Of a DNA stretch of 64,000 nucleotides, positions 34,047 to 44,342 are shown one piece after another. Within the stretch, counting starts at the first letter, position 1. Every line of letters begins with the position of its first letter. This stretch comes from Butyricimonas faecalis (lineage in GTDB: Bacteria > Bacteroidota > Bacteroidia > Bacteroidales > Marinifilaceae), in contig NZ_CP032819.1 in NCBI RefSeq assembly GCF_003991565.1, positions 4,340,001 through 4,404,000 on the forward strand, in the 5' to 3' direction. The position numbers and the translations under genes are program-made. Under the pieces are notes generated by a model. The model was given only the letters and a program-made list of their open reading frames with translations. It did not search any database and had not been told where the DNA came from.

Positions 34047-35705
34047 TCAGAAAGCAAGGACAGGCCGCACGCCGATGCTGCTCTCCTCCTTCTCCTCGGA
34101 GATGCAATGCACATAGCCAGAGGACTCCATGAACCAGCACTGTGCTTTGTTGACAGAGTACTCCGAAGACACCCAAAAACAACTGCTGACAAATTTATCC
34201 TTGTTGCCGTTGGCGATTTTTTCCATCCAAACGTTCAAGCGGCGGGGACCATCGCCTTGATTGGACCATGAAAAGATAGTATTGCCGGTATCTGTCGAGC
34301 CTTGTTCGGTGGGATCTGCCAGAGCTGCATAACCGCCCAAATTCTGAAGGATATCCCAGCACTGGCCGGTGGAAGCAAGAAACCAGCCTGTGGTATGGTC
34401 AGGGGCTTCATGTCCACTGCCGTCGGCATTCCATTTGGCGACGGCCTCGAAAGCGGGATATGACGAAAGTTTGCCGTTCTTTTCCGCGTAGTCGATGACC
34501 GTTCTGTAGTTGTACAGGCCGCTGATGTCATTGTAGTTATCGGACTTAGACTCGCAGTTTTTCAAACCTTCAAACTCATGTGTCTCAGAGCTCCATTGGG
34601 CACTCGCTGCGGCATTCCTTACGGACATCACAAGACCATGTACATTGCTTTCGCCCAAGGCTCTCTTCTCGGCTTCACCGATACGCCCGGATGCAGTCTG
34701 GAAGACGATGCCGATGACCTTGGCTGCCTGTACCTCGGACTGTTCGGCGTCTTTAGACAGCAGTCGGCCGTCGGCGAGAAAGAAATCACCGATCTGCAAA
34801 TGGTGCGACTGAGGTGTTGCCCTTTCACTGTCCACCTTATAAGTCTTGCTGATGCCGGAACCAAGTTCACCCGCCGCAAATTCAATGGCAAACCCGCGCT
34901 CCTTTCCGTCATCGTAAGAGCCGATGAGTTTGGTAGCATTTGCCGGATGCACTACATAGCGATAGACACCGCCGGGAAGAGCGTATGGCAGATTCTCGGT
35001 TTGGAAGCGGGCAGGAATCCTGACAGTATAGGCAGGGATGGCGGGGGTATTCGTAAACTCATAAACCGTTGCAGGCATCTCGATGACGGCGAGAGCCATG
35101 CGGTGGGTCATGGAGAAAGATAGCCGAAGCGTGTTGTTTGTACCTTTAGCGGCGGTTCCCTTGGCGGTCATCAGGTCGCTCTTCGTGTAGTTGGCGTATG
35201 TGCTTTGGTCTTTTTGCGGCTGCCACGAGGCGATGAGCGGGGCGAAGAACTCCGCGTCGGTCGGTGCGTTGCCCGTAAGGGTTGCGGTCTTGTCGGTCAT
35301 GTCCGTCTGATAGGGATAGTAGAGATAATAGTGTTCATCCGATAGTCCGCCGGAAAGCGTCGTGCCCTCCTCGGTCTTCCAGACGAGATCGCCCGTGGCG
35401 GCATCCCTTTCGGCCGTCAGTTTCTCGTTGGAATAAACCGGCTTTCCGCCACGCACCACGAAGAGGCCGCAGGCATCGCCTTCGGTGAATTCGGTGGTAT
35501 AACCGTTTTCCACGGCACGGGAGGCCGGATCATTTGTTGCATTGCAGGCATCGGCGGATACATAGCCCCCGTCGGTGATGGAGATGGAGACGGGTTGTCC
35601 CGGCTCTGTACCGTCAGGCGACACCGGCTCGTTCTTGCTGCACGAGATGACGACAAGAACGAGGACTGTCAGATGTAAGGTTCGGTATATATTGTATAGT
35701 TTCAT
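34047..35705 (-). CDS. Array member 4: fimbrillin-like lipoprotein, module I + C-type a
   Basis: The 552-residue product has a divergent signal peptide (MKLYNIYRTLHLTVLVLVVI) with Cys22 and the Arg site R63 (ASRAVENGYT). N-module I shows the shared VWKTEEGTTLSGGLSDEHYY segment and MTHRMALAVIEMP. The C-domain is type a (TTGWFLASTGQCWDILQNLG, a Cys replacing the usual Trp), with WVSSEYSVNK and the tail ending SIGVRPVLAF. The variable end is Glu- and Ser-rich (SEEKEESS), unlike the Tyr/Asn-rich ends further upstream in the array. Confidence 0.8.
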   Translation of the reverse strand: MKLYNIYRTLHLTVLVLVVISCSKNEPVSPDGTEPGQPVSISITDGGYVSADACNATNDPASRAVENGYTTEFTEGDACGLFVVRGGKPVYSNEKLTAERDAATGDLVWKTEEGTTLSGGLSDEHYYLYYPYQTDMTDKTATLTGNAPTDAEFFAPLIASWQPQKDQSTYANYTKSDLMTAKGTAAKGTNNTLRLSFSMTHRMALAVIEMPATVYEFTNTPAIPAYTVRIPARFQTENLPYALPGGVYRYVVHPANATKLIGSYDDGKERGFAIEFAAGELGSGISKTYKVDSERATPQSHHLQIGDFFLADGRLLSKDAEQSEVQAAKVIGIVFQTASGRIGEAEKRALGESNVHGLVMSVRNAAASAQWSSETHEFEGLKNCESKSDNYNDISGLYNYRTVIDYAEKNGKLSSYPAFEAVAKWNADGSGHEAPDHTTGWFLASTGQCWDILQNLGGYAALADPTEQGSTDTGNTIFSWSNQGDGPRRLNVWMEKIANGNKDKFVSSCFWVSSEYSVNKAQCWFMESSGYVHCISEEKEESSIGVRPVLAF

Positions 35706-35767
35706 ATTTCCAATGAATGTAAAAAAGTCGTGTGGTTTCGCTGCAATAGATTAAATTAGGTGAATAG

Positions 35768-37456
35768 TCAAAAAGCAAGGACGGGACGCACGAATATTGT
35801 TGATAGTCCGTTATTCTTAAAAGTCTTATAGCAGAACACGGTGCCTGAGGAGTACACCCACCATGTCGACGTGTCGTAGTCACCGTATTGAGATGATGTC
35901 CATAACTGGTCGATCTCGCGGAATAAACTTTTGCTTTTATCGGCGATATGTATCATCCAGTTATTCAGAGTGGCGGGGACATCGCCTTGCTTATCCCACT
36001 TCATGCTAATATTGGGGGTTCCCGAGGTTTGCTCATCCAATCGTGCCAACGCCGGACAACCGCCCAGATTTTGCATAATGTCCCACAATTGACCGGAGGA
36101 AGGAAGAAACCAGCCGGTAGTGTTCTCAGGCGCTTTGTGTTCACTATCCGAAGCATTCCAGTCGTCGGCTGCCTTAAAGGCAGGATGGTTGATAAAATGA
36201 CTATAATAGTTACGGATAAACTCGCAGTTGCCATAGCCGCTGATGTCGTCGTAGTTTTTCTTCTTGGAATCACATTTCGTCATAACCTCAGCATAATTGG
36301 GTCCCCACGTTGTAACTCCGGAGATACTTTTCACGGCCATCACAAGACCATGCACATTCCCTTCGCCCAATTTAGACTTCTCGGCTGTGCCGATACGGTT
36401 CGGGTCGGTCTGGAAAACGATGCCGATGACCGTCCTGCTTGCACCGCTCTCCGTGTTGAGCATCGGAGCGGGCTTGGGAGTTGCTATCTCCATACTGCCG
36501 TCAGAATAGATTCTGCGTAGGCCTCCATCGCTCCAAGTCCCATCGGAGTAATAGTAGTCACCGATTTTAAGTTCATCACTTGTGAAACTCTGCTTCACTT
36601 CTTTGGAGGAGACATTCACGTTCTCGTTGCTGATACTCCAAGTGCCGCTGCTCACCGCCTGCACGTCTATTCCGCCTGCTTTCACGGTGATGGTGTAAGC
36701 GTACCGCTTGCCCGCTTCGAGCTTGCCTACGGCATCCGTATCGGGGGTATATGTGAAGGTTTTACCACCGATGCCTATCTCAATGAGCACTTTGCCCGTC
36801 GTATTCTGCGGTGCCATCACTGCTTCGAATTTCTTCGTTGCACCATCGTGATACGGTTTTATCTCACCGTATGTACTTTCCTTCGGATTCACGCTACCGT
36901 CGATGAATTTGACTTCCCATACACCGTAGATTTTAACCGTTGCGCCATCCAGTTCCTCTTCCGTGATATCGTCACCGGCAGCGAGCGTGACTTCGACTTT
37001 CGCCATGCGGTGGTTGAAACGAAGGTTGATGGCTTGGTCATAACGCCCTCTGGCAGTGGCGTACAGGAGGTCGAAGTCTGCATACCCACCACTTTGGTCG
37101 GAGATGTTGACAGGCGAGTCGGTCCTATAAGGATACCATGCCTGAACGCTAGCCTCGGCGGTATTCTTCCAGTAGATGGTATTCCCGGCATCTGCCGGTT
37201 CCGCCTTGCCGGAAGCGTCCATCACATACTTCTTGGCATCAGTCATGCCGTCCAACAGTACTCCGATCTCCTCTCCGCCCGTCCACGTGTCCTTGCCTCC
37301 GGTGCGGGTCTGCGGCTGTGCCTGCTCCACCGTCAGTTGTAACGGGTACTTGCCGTCGGGCAGGGGCGTAACGCCTCCCGTCTCCTCTTGACTACAAGAA
37401 GCAAACAGCAGAAGCAGGGCGGCTTGCAGGAATGTGTATATACCTTGTATCTTCAT
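35768..37456 (-). CDS. Array member 5: fimbrillin-like lipoprotein, module II + C-type a
   Basis: Like member 3 it has a module-I-type signal (MKIQGIYTFLQAALL, Cys21) fused to module II at the lipobox; Arg site R51 (QTRTGGKD). Module II spans ~25-300 with VMDASGKAEPADA and FNHRMAKVEVTLA. A conserved linker (DELKIGDYYYSDGTWSDGGL) leads into the type a C-domain (GWFLPSSGQLWDIMQNLGG). The end reads SSQYGDYDTSTWWVYSSG, then a stretch ending FVRPVLAF. The longer frame to 37528 is read-back into the upstream gene. Confidence 0.8.
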   Translation of the reverse strand: MKIQGIYTFLQAALLLLFASCSQEETGGVTPLPDGKYPLQLTVEQAQPQTRTGGKDTWTGGEEIGVLLDGMTDAKKYVMDASGKAEPADAGNTIYWKNTAEASVQAWYPYRTDSPVNISDQSGGYADFDLLYATARGRYDQAINLRFNHRMAKVEVTLAAGDDITEEELDGATVKIYGVWEVKFIDGSVNPKESTYGEIKPYHDGATKKFEAVMAPQNTTGKVLIEIGIGGKTFTYTPDTDAVGKLEAGKRYAYTITVKAGGIDVQAVSSGTWSISNENVNVSSKEVKQSFTSDELKIGDYYYSDGTWSDGGLRRIYSDGSMEIATPKPAPMLNTESGASRTVIGIVFQTDPNRIGTAEKSKLGEGNVHGLVMAVKSISGVTTWGPNYAEVMTKCDSKKKNYDDISGYGNCEFIRNYYSHFINHPAFKAADDWNASDSEHKAPENTTGWFLPSSGQLWDIMQNLGGCPALARLDEQTSGTPNISMKWDKQGDVPATLNNWMIHIADKSKSLFREIDQLWTSSQYGDYDTSTWWVYSSGTVFCYKTFKNNGLSTIFVRPVLAF

Positions 37457-37497
37457 ATTCTTGTTTTCAAATAAAATGTGTTGAATAGGCAGATGGA

Positions 37498-39123
37498 TCA
37501 GAAAGCCAGAATAGAACGTACATAGCAATCATTACTTCCCTTCTCACCGCCATCTATGGTCCAAATAGTATACGTGAAGGATACGTAGAGTGCCTCGTAA
37601 TTTGGAGCGCCGTATTCTTCTGAAGATGACCAATATTGCCCGTGCAAAGAGTCGTACACGCTTATCTTTTCCAACACTTTACGCTGCGTGTAAAGCCGGT
37701 ACATCTGCCCGATGGAGGGAAGAAACCATCCGCTGCTCTTTGCAGGGGCAGGGTGTTTGCTTTCGTAGTCCACCACGGCATACCAGATTGCGGGGTAACC
37801 TGCTTCTGTGTCCTTGTTCAGATTCTGCTCTCCACCCGCTGCATTGACTATCTTTCGAGTGTTGGTGTAACCGCTCCAATCATAATCGGGATAATCAATA
37901 TTATTCGGACGTTTATTGCTACCTGGATATGTAGGATAAAGTCCAAGTTCTTTATTGTAAACACCCCACATGCAATAGATGTTAGTAGTGGTGGCATCCT
38001 GCAAAGCGACTGCATAGCCGCGACATTTTTTCTGACCAATGCCTGTAGTGGAATAGTCGGAATCATCATGTTCATGCTGACCGGCATGGAACACGATGCC
38101 GATGCACGTTTTCCCGTCTATAGGTTTTATGCTTTCGTCCCATTCAGAGGAATCATCGGTGTAGAGTTTGCGCAAGCCTCCGTCACTATACGTGCCATCC
38201 GAATAGAGGAAGTCTCCTATTTTTAGTTCATCGGCGGTGTACGTGTTCATAAGCGACACCACGTCCTCCTTGTCACCTTCGCTCCACGTGTCTCCGGTTA
38301 CTGTCTGCACGTCAATTCCGTTTGCTTTCACGGTGATGGCGTAGGCGTATCGCTTGTTCGCCTCGAGATTGCCGGCGACATCCGTTTCGGGAGTATAGGC
38401 AAAGGTTTTTCCGCCGATGTCTACCCGGACAAGCGGCTTGCCCTTCATGTTTTGCGGCACCATGACTGCCTCGTATTTCTTCGTTGTGACATCGTGATAC
38501 GGTGCAATCTCGCCGTCGGACTGGTCTGCCGGTTCCACCATACCACCGCTGAAGTCGGTTTCCGAGTCACCGAAAAAGGTAACGGTCGCACCCGTTATCT
38601 CCTCCTCCGTGATGCCTTCGCCCGCCGCGAGCGTGACTTCGATTTTCGCCATACGGTGGTTGAAATTTAACGTGACGGTCTGTTTATAACGTCCCAGCGC
38701 GGAGGCGTACAAGAGGTCGAAGTCTGCATACCCGTCCCTTTGGTTGGAGATATCCACATTCGATACATTCGGAGTCCATGCCGTAACGCGTGTCTTGGTG
38801 GGATCTTGCCAGTAAATGGTATTTTCGGCGTCTGCCGGTTCCGCCTTGCCCGAGGCGTCCATCACGTATTTCTTGGGGTCGAGCATCCCCTCCAACATCA
38901 CCCCGATCTCCTCGCCGCCCGTCCACGAGTCCTTACCGCCAGCGCGGGTCTGCGGCTGTGCCACCTTTGCCGTCAGTTGTAACGGGTACTTGCCATCGGG
39001 CAGGGGCGTGACACCTCCCGTTTCCTCCTTGTCGCAGGCAACGAGCAGTCCGCCTGCGAGTATCAAAACCGATAACCGGCCGCAGAGGTACGACCATAGT
39101 TTGGAAGAATCTGTTCTTTTCAT
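37498..39123 (-). CDS. Array member 6: fimbrillin-like lipoprotein, module II + C-type c
   Basis: The 541-residue product has the native module-II signal (MKRTDSSKLWSYLCGRLSVL, Cys30) and Arg site R60. Module II carries a Pro/Thr-changed patch (YWQDPTKTRVTAW). The C-domain is type c: a DASSEWDES-type insert, an AGGEQNLNKDTEAGYPAIWY stretch, then SGWFLPSIGQMYRLYTQRKV and YWSSSEEYGAPNY, ending YVRSILAF. It is the intact homologue of the broken member 8, whose stop codon falls exactly in this gene's Gly-Tyr-Pro. Confidence 0.8.
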   Translation of the reverse strand: MKRTDSSKLWSYLCGRLSVLILAGGLLVACDKEETGGVTPLPDGKYPLQLTAKVAQPQTRAGGKDSWTGGEEIGVMLEGMLDPKKYVMDASGKAEPADAENTIYWQDPTKTRVTAWTPNVSNVDISNQRDGYADFDLLYASALGRYKQTVTLNFNHRMAKIEVTLAAGEGITEEEITGATVTFFGDSETDFSGGMVEPADQSDGEIAPYHDVTTKKYEAVMVPQNMKGKPLVRVDIGGKTFAYTPETDVAGNLEANKRYAYAITVKANGIDVQTVTGDTWSEGDKEDVVSLMNTYTADELKIGDFLYSDGTYSDGGLRKLYTDDSSEWDESIKPIDGKTCIGIVFHAGQHEHDDSDYSTTGIGQKKCRGYAVALQDATTTNIYCMWGVYNKELGLYPTYPGSNKRPNNIDYPDYDWSGYTNTRKIVNAAGGEQNLNKDTEAGYPAIWYAVVDYESKHPAPAKSSGWFLPSIGQMYRLYTQRKVLEKISVYDSLHGQYWSSSEEYGAPNYEALYVSFTYTIWTIDGGEKGSNDCYVRSILAF

Positions 39124-39151
39124 ATCGTCATTTGTTCTTTGTTTTATACAG

Positions 39152-40831
39152 TTAGAAAGCACACACGGCACGTGCCATCAAGACACCACCATCCTTGTAG
39201 CTATTTACTATAAATGCAGTGTAGGAATACATGTTATAAGCGCTAGTAGCGGAACCCTCCGAAGAAGACCAGTACGATTGGTAGTTATTGTACATTCCCA
39301 CTACGTCTCCGCTGACGGCAGAGATGGAAGCATCGACGATATTTCTGGTTTCACAGTAAGAATCATTAAATGCGGATGTAATGTCATCCACATCCTTGTA
39401 GCAGAGCATGTGCAGTTCCTTTGCCGAGGGAATGTACCATCCGGTGCTGTTTGCCGGTGCCGGATTCTGTGTGATAAATGTTTTCAGGAGCTCGGCAGGA
39501 GTGACCAAGAAATCTGTTTTGCCGTTTGCCTTGCAATAATCGTTATACGCCCACAGCACTTTCGTATTTTGGTAGCCGAGAATCCGGTTGATAATTCCGA
39601 GTTTAGGGTTATGAGAAAACTCACGAATGGTCACATAGTCGACCTTGTCGACCGGATTGAAATTCGGTCCGCTTTGAAAATCCTCTACTCCGTCGCTAAC
39701 GTTTTGCCACGTCATTGGGCTCGAAGAAACATTTTTAATCGACACGGCCAAGCCATGGTTACAAAAGGGGTGCTCTTTCGCCATAATCTTGTCGAAAGTC
39801 AAAGATGCCGGCGTGATTCGTCCTTCAGTATCCGTCTCGGTCGGAGTCCAGAATACAATGGCCACCACGTTTGCTTTTTGCTCATAGGTCAAGTGTACCC
39901 AATTGGGCACCAGACTGCCGTCGGCGCGCAGGTAGTCGCCTCGCTGCAACTTGTGCTCTATAGGCTTTTTAGGCCTTGTCGCACCATCCACCTTGTAGCT
40001 CTTGTAACTGCCGGAGGAAAGACCGGACGGGTTTATGGTGAACTTTTTGCTTCCGTTGTCATAACTTCCTTTGATAGTCGGTGCGGAAGTCGCGTGATTC
40101 ACCAAGTAGCGGAATGTGCCATCGTTCATGCGCAGCGGCTGGGCAATGCCGGAGAATGTGGTGACGGGTGACACGATGTAATCGGGAATCCTCTTGTCGG
40201 TAAACTGATATATAATGGAAATCGGCATCTCGATGACGGTCAACGCCATGCGGTGATTCATGGTGAAAGAGAGGTGGAGGGTATTGTCCTCTCCGGTCGT
40301 TGCGGAGCCTTCGGCAGTCATCAGGTCAGAGATGGTATAGGCTGCATAGGTACTTTGATCCTCCTGCGGTTGCCACGAGGCAATGAGCGGGGCGAAGAAC
40401 TCCGCGTCGGTCAAGGCAGAGCCTGTGAGAGTGGCTGTCTTTCCGCTCATATCCGCTTGATAGGGATAGTAGAGGTAGTAGTGCTCATCCGACAATCCCC
40501 CCATAAGCGGTGTCGTATTTTCAGACTTCCACACGAGGTCGCCCGTGTCGGCATCCCTCTCGGCGATCAGCTTCACGTTGGAATAGAGGGTTTGAGTGCC
40601 GCGCACCACGTATAGGCCGCAGGCATCGCCTTCGGTGAACGCTGTGGTATAGACGTTCTCCACGGCACGGGTGGTTTTGTTGTCAACAACCGATGCATAC
40701 CCGCCGTCGGTAATGGAGATAGTGAGTTGCTGCACCTTGTTTTGGATGGCAGGAAACTCTTCTCGCGTACAAGCAGCAAGAAGCAGGATCAACGCAACTT
40801 GCAGTAGTGTGTATATTCCTTGTGTCTTCAT
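39152..40831 (-). CDS. Array member 7: fimbrillin-like lipoprotein, module I + C-type b
   Basis: The start at 40831 gives Cys21 (LILLLAAC) and Arg site R55 (TTRAVENVYT). N-module I is closest to the broken member 8 (shared SENTTPLMGGLSDEHYYLYY). C-type b follows (STGWYIPSAKELHMLCYKDV, YWSSSEGSATSAYN) and ends MARAVCAF. The 3' end of a gene of this class, and the start of a module-II gene behind it, is the junction that recurs as a scar at two other places in the array. Confidence 0.8.
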   Translation of the reverse strand: MKTQGIYTLLQVALILLLAACTREEFPAIQNKVQQLTISITDGGYASVVDNKTTRAVENVYTTAFTEGDACGLYVVRGTQTLYSNVKLIAERDADTGDLVWKSENTTPLMGGLSDEHYYLYYPYQADMSGKTATLTGSALTDAEFFAPLIASWQPQEDQSTYAAYTISDLMTAEGSATTGEDNTLHLSFTMNHRMALTVIEMPISIIYQFTDKRIPDYIVSPVTTFSGIAQPLRMNDGTFRYLVNHATSAPTIKGSYDNGSKKFTINPSGLSSGSYKSYKVDGATRPKKPIEHKLQRGDYLRADGSLVPNWVHLTYEQKANVVAIVFWTPTETDTEGRITPASLTFDKIMAKEHPFCNHGLAVSIKNVSSSPMTWQNVSDGVEDFQSGPNFNPVDKVDYVTIREFSHNPKLGIINRILGYQNTKVLWAYNDYCKANGKTDFLVTPAELLKTFITQNPAPANSTGWYIPSAKELHMLCYKDVDDITSAFNDSYCETRNIVDASISAVSGDVVGMYNNYQSYWSSSEGSATSAYNMYSYTAFIVNSYKDGGVLMARAVCAF

Positions 40832-40877
40832 ATTTTTGTCCTTAAATGAAATATGTATTATTGAATAAGTAAACAGA

Positions 40878-42422
40878 TCAGAAAGCCAGGATGGGACGCA
40901 CATAGCACTCCTCTTTGTTCTTATAAGAAACATCAAGGTAGTATTTGGACAAGTCCACATGGACTACACTCCTATGCGGAGAGTAGTATAGTTCCGAAGA
41001 TGACCAATATCGCCCGTTCAAAGAACTGTACACGCTTGTTTCTTCCAACAGGTTACCCTGCTTGTGAACCCGCTGCATCTGCCCGATGGAGGGAAGAAAC
41101 CATCCGCTGCTCTTTGGAGGGGCAGGGGTCTTGCTTTCGTAGTCCACCACGGCATACCAGGTTGCGGGTTACCCCGCTTCTGTGTCCTTGTTCAGATTCT
41201 GCTCTCCACCCGCTGCATTGACTATTTTTTGGGTGTTGGAGTAGCCATTCCAGTCAATATCAGGATTACCGACATTATTCGTACCCGAAATATAAAGTCC
41301 AAGTTCTTTATCGTAAACACCCCACATGCAATAGATGTTAGTAGTGGTGGCATCCTGTAAGGCGACTGCATAGCCGTGACATTTCTTCTGACCGATACGT
41401 GTGGCGGAATAATCGGAAGCATCATTTTCATGGTGACCGACATAGAACACGATGGCCGTCACGCTTGCCTTCTGCTCCTCGGTGAGGGATATTTCTTTGG
41501 GCACAAGGTTTCCGTCGGCGAGGAGAAAGTCGCCAGGCTGTATGGCGTAGCTCTTCGTTAACTCCGTCAGTCCGTTCACCTTGTATTTCTTGTAATGGCC
41601 GGCAGCAAGATTCGACGGGGTTACGGAGAACTCCTTGCTGCCATCATCGTAGCTTCCCTCGATGGTCGGGAAAGATGTCGCTTGCGAGTTCACCAAATAC
41701 CGGTAAGTGTCGTTGGTCACGCGCAGTGGCTGGACGGCACCCGTAAACTCTGCTTCGGTATCGGTCGTGTAATCGGGATAGTTCGTACTGGTGAATTTGT
41801 AAATGGTCTTTGGCATCTCGATGACAACCAAAGCCATTTGGTGGGTCATCGGGAAGGAGAGGTTAAGGGTGTTGTTTGCGTCTGGAGTGGCGATCCCCTC
41901 GGCCGTCATCAGGTCGGAGGCGGTATATGCCGCATGAGTACTTTGGTCGTCCTGCGGCTGCCAAGCGGAAACCAACGGGGCGAAGAACTCCGTGTCGGTC
42001 AAGGCCGAGCCTGTGAGGGTTGCAGTCTTTCCGCTCATATCCGCTTGGTAGGGATAGTAGAGGTAGTAGTGCTCATCCGACAATCCACCCATAAGCGGTG
42101 TCGTATTTTCAGACTTCCACACGAGGTCGCCCGTGGCGGCATCCTTCTCGGCGGTCAGCTTCACGTTGGAATAGAGGGTTTGAGTGCCGCGCACCACGTA
42201 GAGGCCGCAGGCATCGCCTTCGGTGAATTCGGTGGTGTAGCCGTTCTCCACCGCACGGGTAGTTTTGCCATCAGCCGGCGCGTAACCTCCGTCGGTAACG
42301 GAGATGGTGAGTTGTTGTGCCTTGTCTTGCAAATGTACGGTAGGGAACTCTTCTTGCGTGCAGGATGCGAGCAGCAAGAGCAATGCGGCTTGCAAGAGTG
42401 GGTATATGTTTTGTTTCTTCAT
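40878..42422 (-). pseudogene. Array member 8: module I + C-type c, broken by TAA
   Basis: One frame runs from 42422 to 40878 with a single in-frame TAA at 41169-41171. Compared with member 6, GCA-GGT-TAC has become GCG-GGG-TAA, so Tyr is replaced by a stop and nothing is shifted. Upstream lie an intact signal peptide (Cys21), Arg site (R56) and module I; downstream the type c lectin-like domain is intact (PSIGQMQRVHKQGN, YWSSSELYYSP, YVRPILAF). The N-terminal half could still be made as a pilin without a tip domain, or the gene may be a silent donor for recombination. Confidence 0.8.
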
Positions 42423-42449
42423 ATTCATGTTCTTAATGGATTAAACGAA

Positions 42450-42572
42450 TCAGAAGGCAAGGACGGGACGCACATCGAGATAGTTGTACTTAGCGCGCCA
42501 GTCACATTCCACGCGACCATCGGAGAACACGCTCCAGTACCGTACGAAGCTGTCCGAGTACTCCGAAGACGA
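42450..42572 (-). other. Hypervariable 3' end (VR-like) of array member 9
   Basis: The last 40 codons and stop. Fixed anchors are SSSEYSD, W, V, G, C, W, K and VRPVLAF; between them codons are NNC or NNT (for example AGC, TTC, GAT, GCT, AAC, CTC). Confidence 0.6.
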
Positions 42573-44135
42573 CCAAATCCAGTCATTGTTTCTAAAATTA
42601 TCCTTGCTGCCTGTGGCAATTTTCTCCATCCATGCGTTTAAAGCAGCGAGAACATCGCCTTGATCTGACCAAGTGAAATCACCGCTTTGCGATGAGGTTT
42701 GTTCATCCAGCTTTGCCAAAGCCGGACAACCGCCCAGATTTTGCATGATGTCCCACCACTGGCCGGAGGAAGGAAGATACCAACCGGTAGTAGTCGCAGA
42801 AACCGGGCAGGTCGTGTTGTAGCCGTCGGCAGCCTTGAAGGCGAGATAATCGTCGAAGTTGCCGCGACAGGTACGGATATGCTCGCAGTTGCCGTAGCCG
42901 CTGATGTCGTTGTAGTTATCGGCTTTCGTCTTGCATTCCGTCAGACCCTCGTCTTGACTATTAGGCCCCCATTTTTGGCTCATCGCTGCATTCTTCACGG
43001 ACATGACAAGCCCATGCGCCTTGTCTTCACCGCCTAACTTATCTTTTTCCTTTGAGCCGATACGGCTTTTGTCCGTCTGGAACACGATGCCGACGACGGT
43101 TTTGCCATTCAAAGGGGCAGGCTTCTCTGCGGCTATCACCACACTGCCGTCAGTATAGAGTCTGCGCAAACCGCCATCGCTCCAAGTCCCGTCGGAATAG
43201 AAGTAATCACCGATTTTAAGTTCATCAGCCGTGAAACGCCGCTTCACTTCTTTGGAGGTGACGTTCTCCTCGCCATTTGCAACCCACGTGCCACTGCCCA
43301 CCGACTGCACATTGATGCCGTTGGCTTTCACGGTGATAGTGTAGGCATACCGCTTGCCAGACTTGAGATTGCCTGCGGCATCCGTATCGGGAGTGTAGGT
43401 AAAGACATCCGAGCCGACAGCTATCCGGATGAGCGGCTTTCCCGTCATGTCCTGCGGCACAACCACCGCCTCGTATTTCTTGGTTGCGGCATCGTGATAG
43501 GGTTTTATCTCGCCGTCCGATTGGTCAGCCGCACCCACCATGCCGCAGCTGAAGTAAGCTTCCGAGTCACCGAGCAGGGTGACGGTTGCCCCTTCCACCT
43601 CCTCTTCCGTGACACCTTCGTCCGCCGCGAGCGTGATTTCCATTTTAGCCATACGGTGGTTGAAACGGAGGTTGATGGTCTGGCCATAACGTCCTACGGC
43701 ACTGGCATACAGGATATCGAAAGCGGCGTACCCGCCACTTTGGTCGGAAATGTCGACATACGGGCTACCATTAATATATGGAGGAGTCCATGCCGTGATG
43801 CGAGCTTCGGCGGTGCTCTTCCAGTAGATGGTGTTCCCGTTATCCTTTGGGACGGCATTGCCCGAGGCGTCCATCACGTATGTCCTAGAGCCGAGCATGC
43901 CCTCCAGCATGACTCCGATTTCCTCGCCACCCGTCCACGTGTCCTTGCCACCGGCGCGGGTCTGCGGCTGTGCCACCTTCGCTGTCAGTTGTAACGGGTA
44001 CTTGCCGTCGGGCAGGGGCGTGACGCCTCCCGTTTCCTCTTTGTCACAGGCGACAAACAGTCCGCCTGCGAGTATCAAAACCGATAACCGGCCGCAGAGG
44101 TACGACCATAGTTTGGAAGAATCTGTTTTTTTCAT
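42450..44135 (-). CDS. Array member 9: fimbrillin-like lipoprotein, module II + C-type a with variable end
   Basis: The start at 44135 (MKKTDSSKLW, Cys30, Arg60) is chosen; the 23 codons before it come from reading back through the previous junction. Module II (~60-290) is nearly identical to members 11 and 13 over more than 100 residues (EGATVTLLGDSEAYFSCGMV and flanks). The C-domain is type a (GWYLPSSGQWWDIMQNLGGC) with IWSSSEYSDSFVRYWSVFSD followed by a changeable stretch and VRPVLAF. Where its paralogues agree upstream, this end differs at about twenty codons. Confidence 0.85.
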   Translation of the reverse strand: MKKTDSSKLWSYLCGRLSVLILAGGLFVACDKEETGGVTPLPDGKYPLQLTAKVAQPQTRAGGKDTWTGGEEIGVMLEGMLGSRTYVMDASGNAVPKDNGNTIYWKSTAEARITAWTPPYINGSPYVDISDQSGGYAAFDILYASAVGRYGQTINLRFNHRMAKMEITLAADEGVTEEEVEGATVTLLGDSEAYFSCGMVGAADQSDGEIKPYHDAATKKYEAVVVPQDMTGKPLIRIAVGSDVFTYTPDTDAAGNLKSGKRYAYTITVKANGINVQSVGSGTWVANGEENVTSKEVKRRFTADELKIGDYFYSDGTWSDGGLRRLYTDGSVVIAAEKPAPLNGKTVVGIVFQTDKSRIGSKEKDKLGGEDKAHGLVMSVKNAAMSQKWGPNSQDEGLTECKTKADNYNDISGYGNCEHIRTCRGNFDDYLAFKAADGYNTTCPVSATTTGWYLPSSGQWWDIMQNLGGCPALAKLDEQTSSQSGDFTWSDQGDVLAALNAWMEKIATGSKDNFRNNDWIWSSSEYSDSFVRYWSVFSDGRVECDWRAKYNYLDVRPVLAF

Positions 44136-44219
44136 ATCGTCATTTGTTCTTTGTTTTATGCAGTTAGAAAGCACACACGGCACGCACCGGATGTTTGTCT
44201 CCATCTTGATAAAGTGAAA

Positions 44220-44342
44220 TCAAAAAGCAAGGACGGGACGCACACCGTTGTAGTAGCTCTTAAGGCCCCAGATACAGGACACGCGACCATCGGAGTACAC
44301 GTTCCAGTACCTCGCGCAGTTGTCCGAGTACTCTGAAGACGT
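44220..44342 (-). other. Hypervariable 3' end (VR-like) of array member 10
   Basis: It aligns without gaps to the ends of members 9 and 13. Variable codons here read AAC, TGC, TAC, AAC, TAC, TCC, ATC, GGC, CTT, AGC, TAC, TAC, AAC, GGT, so the third base is fixed as a pyrimidine. Confidence 0.6.

Noticed and set aside
44136..44204. N-terminal extensions (METNIRCVP...) of array members 9 and 11
   Set aside because: They translate the relic end of another gene in reverse frame context; the Met before KKTDSSKLW begins a proper lipoprotein signal.
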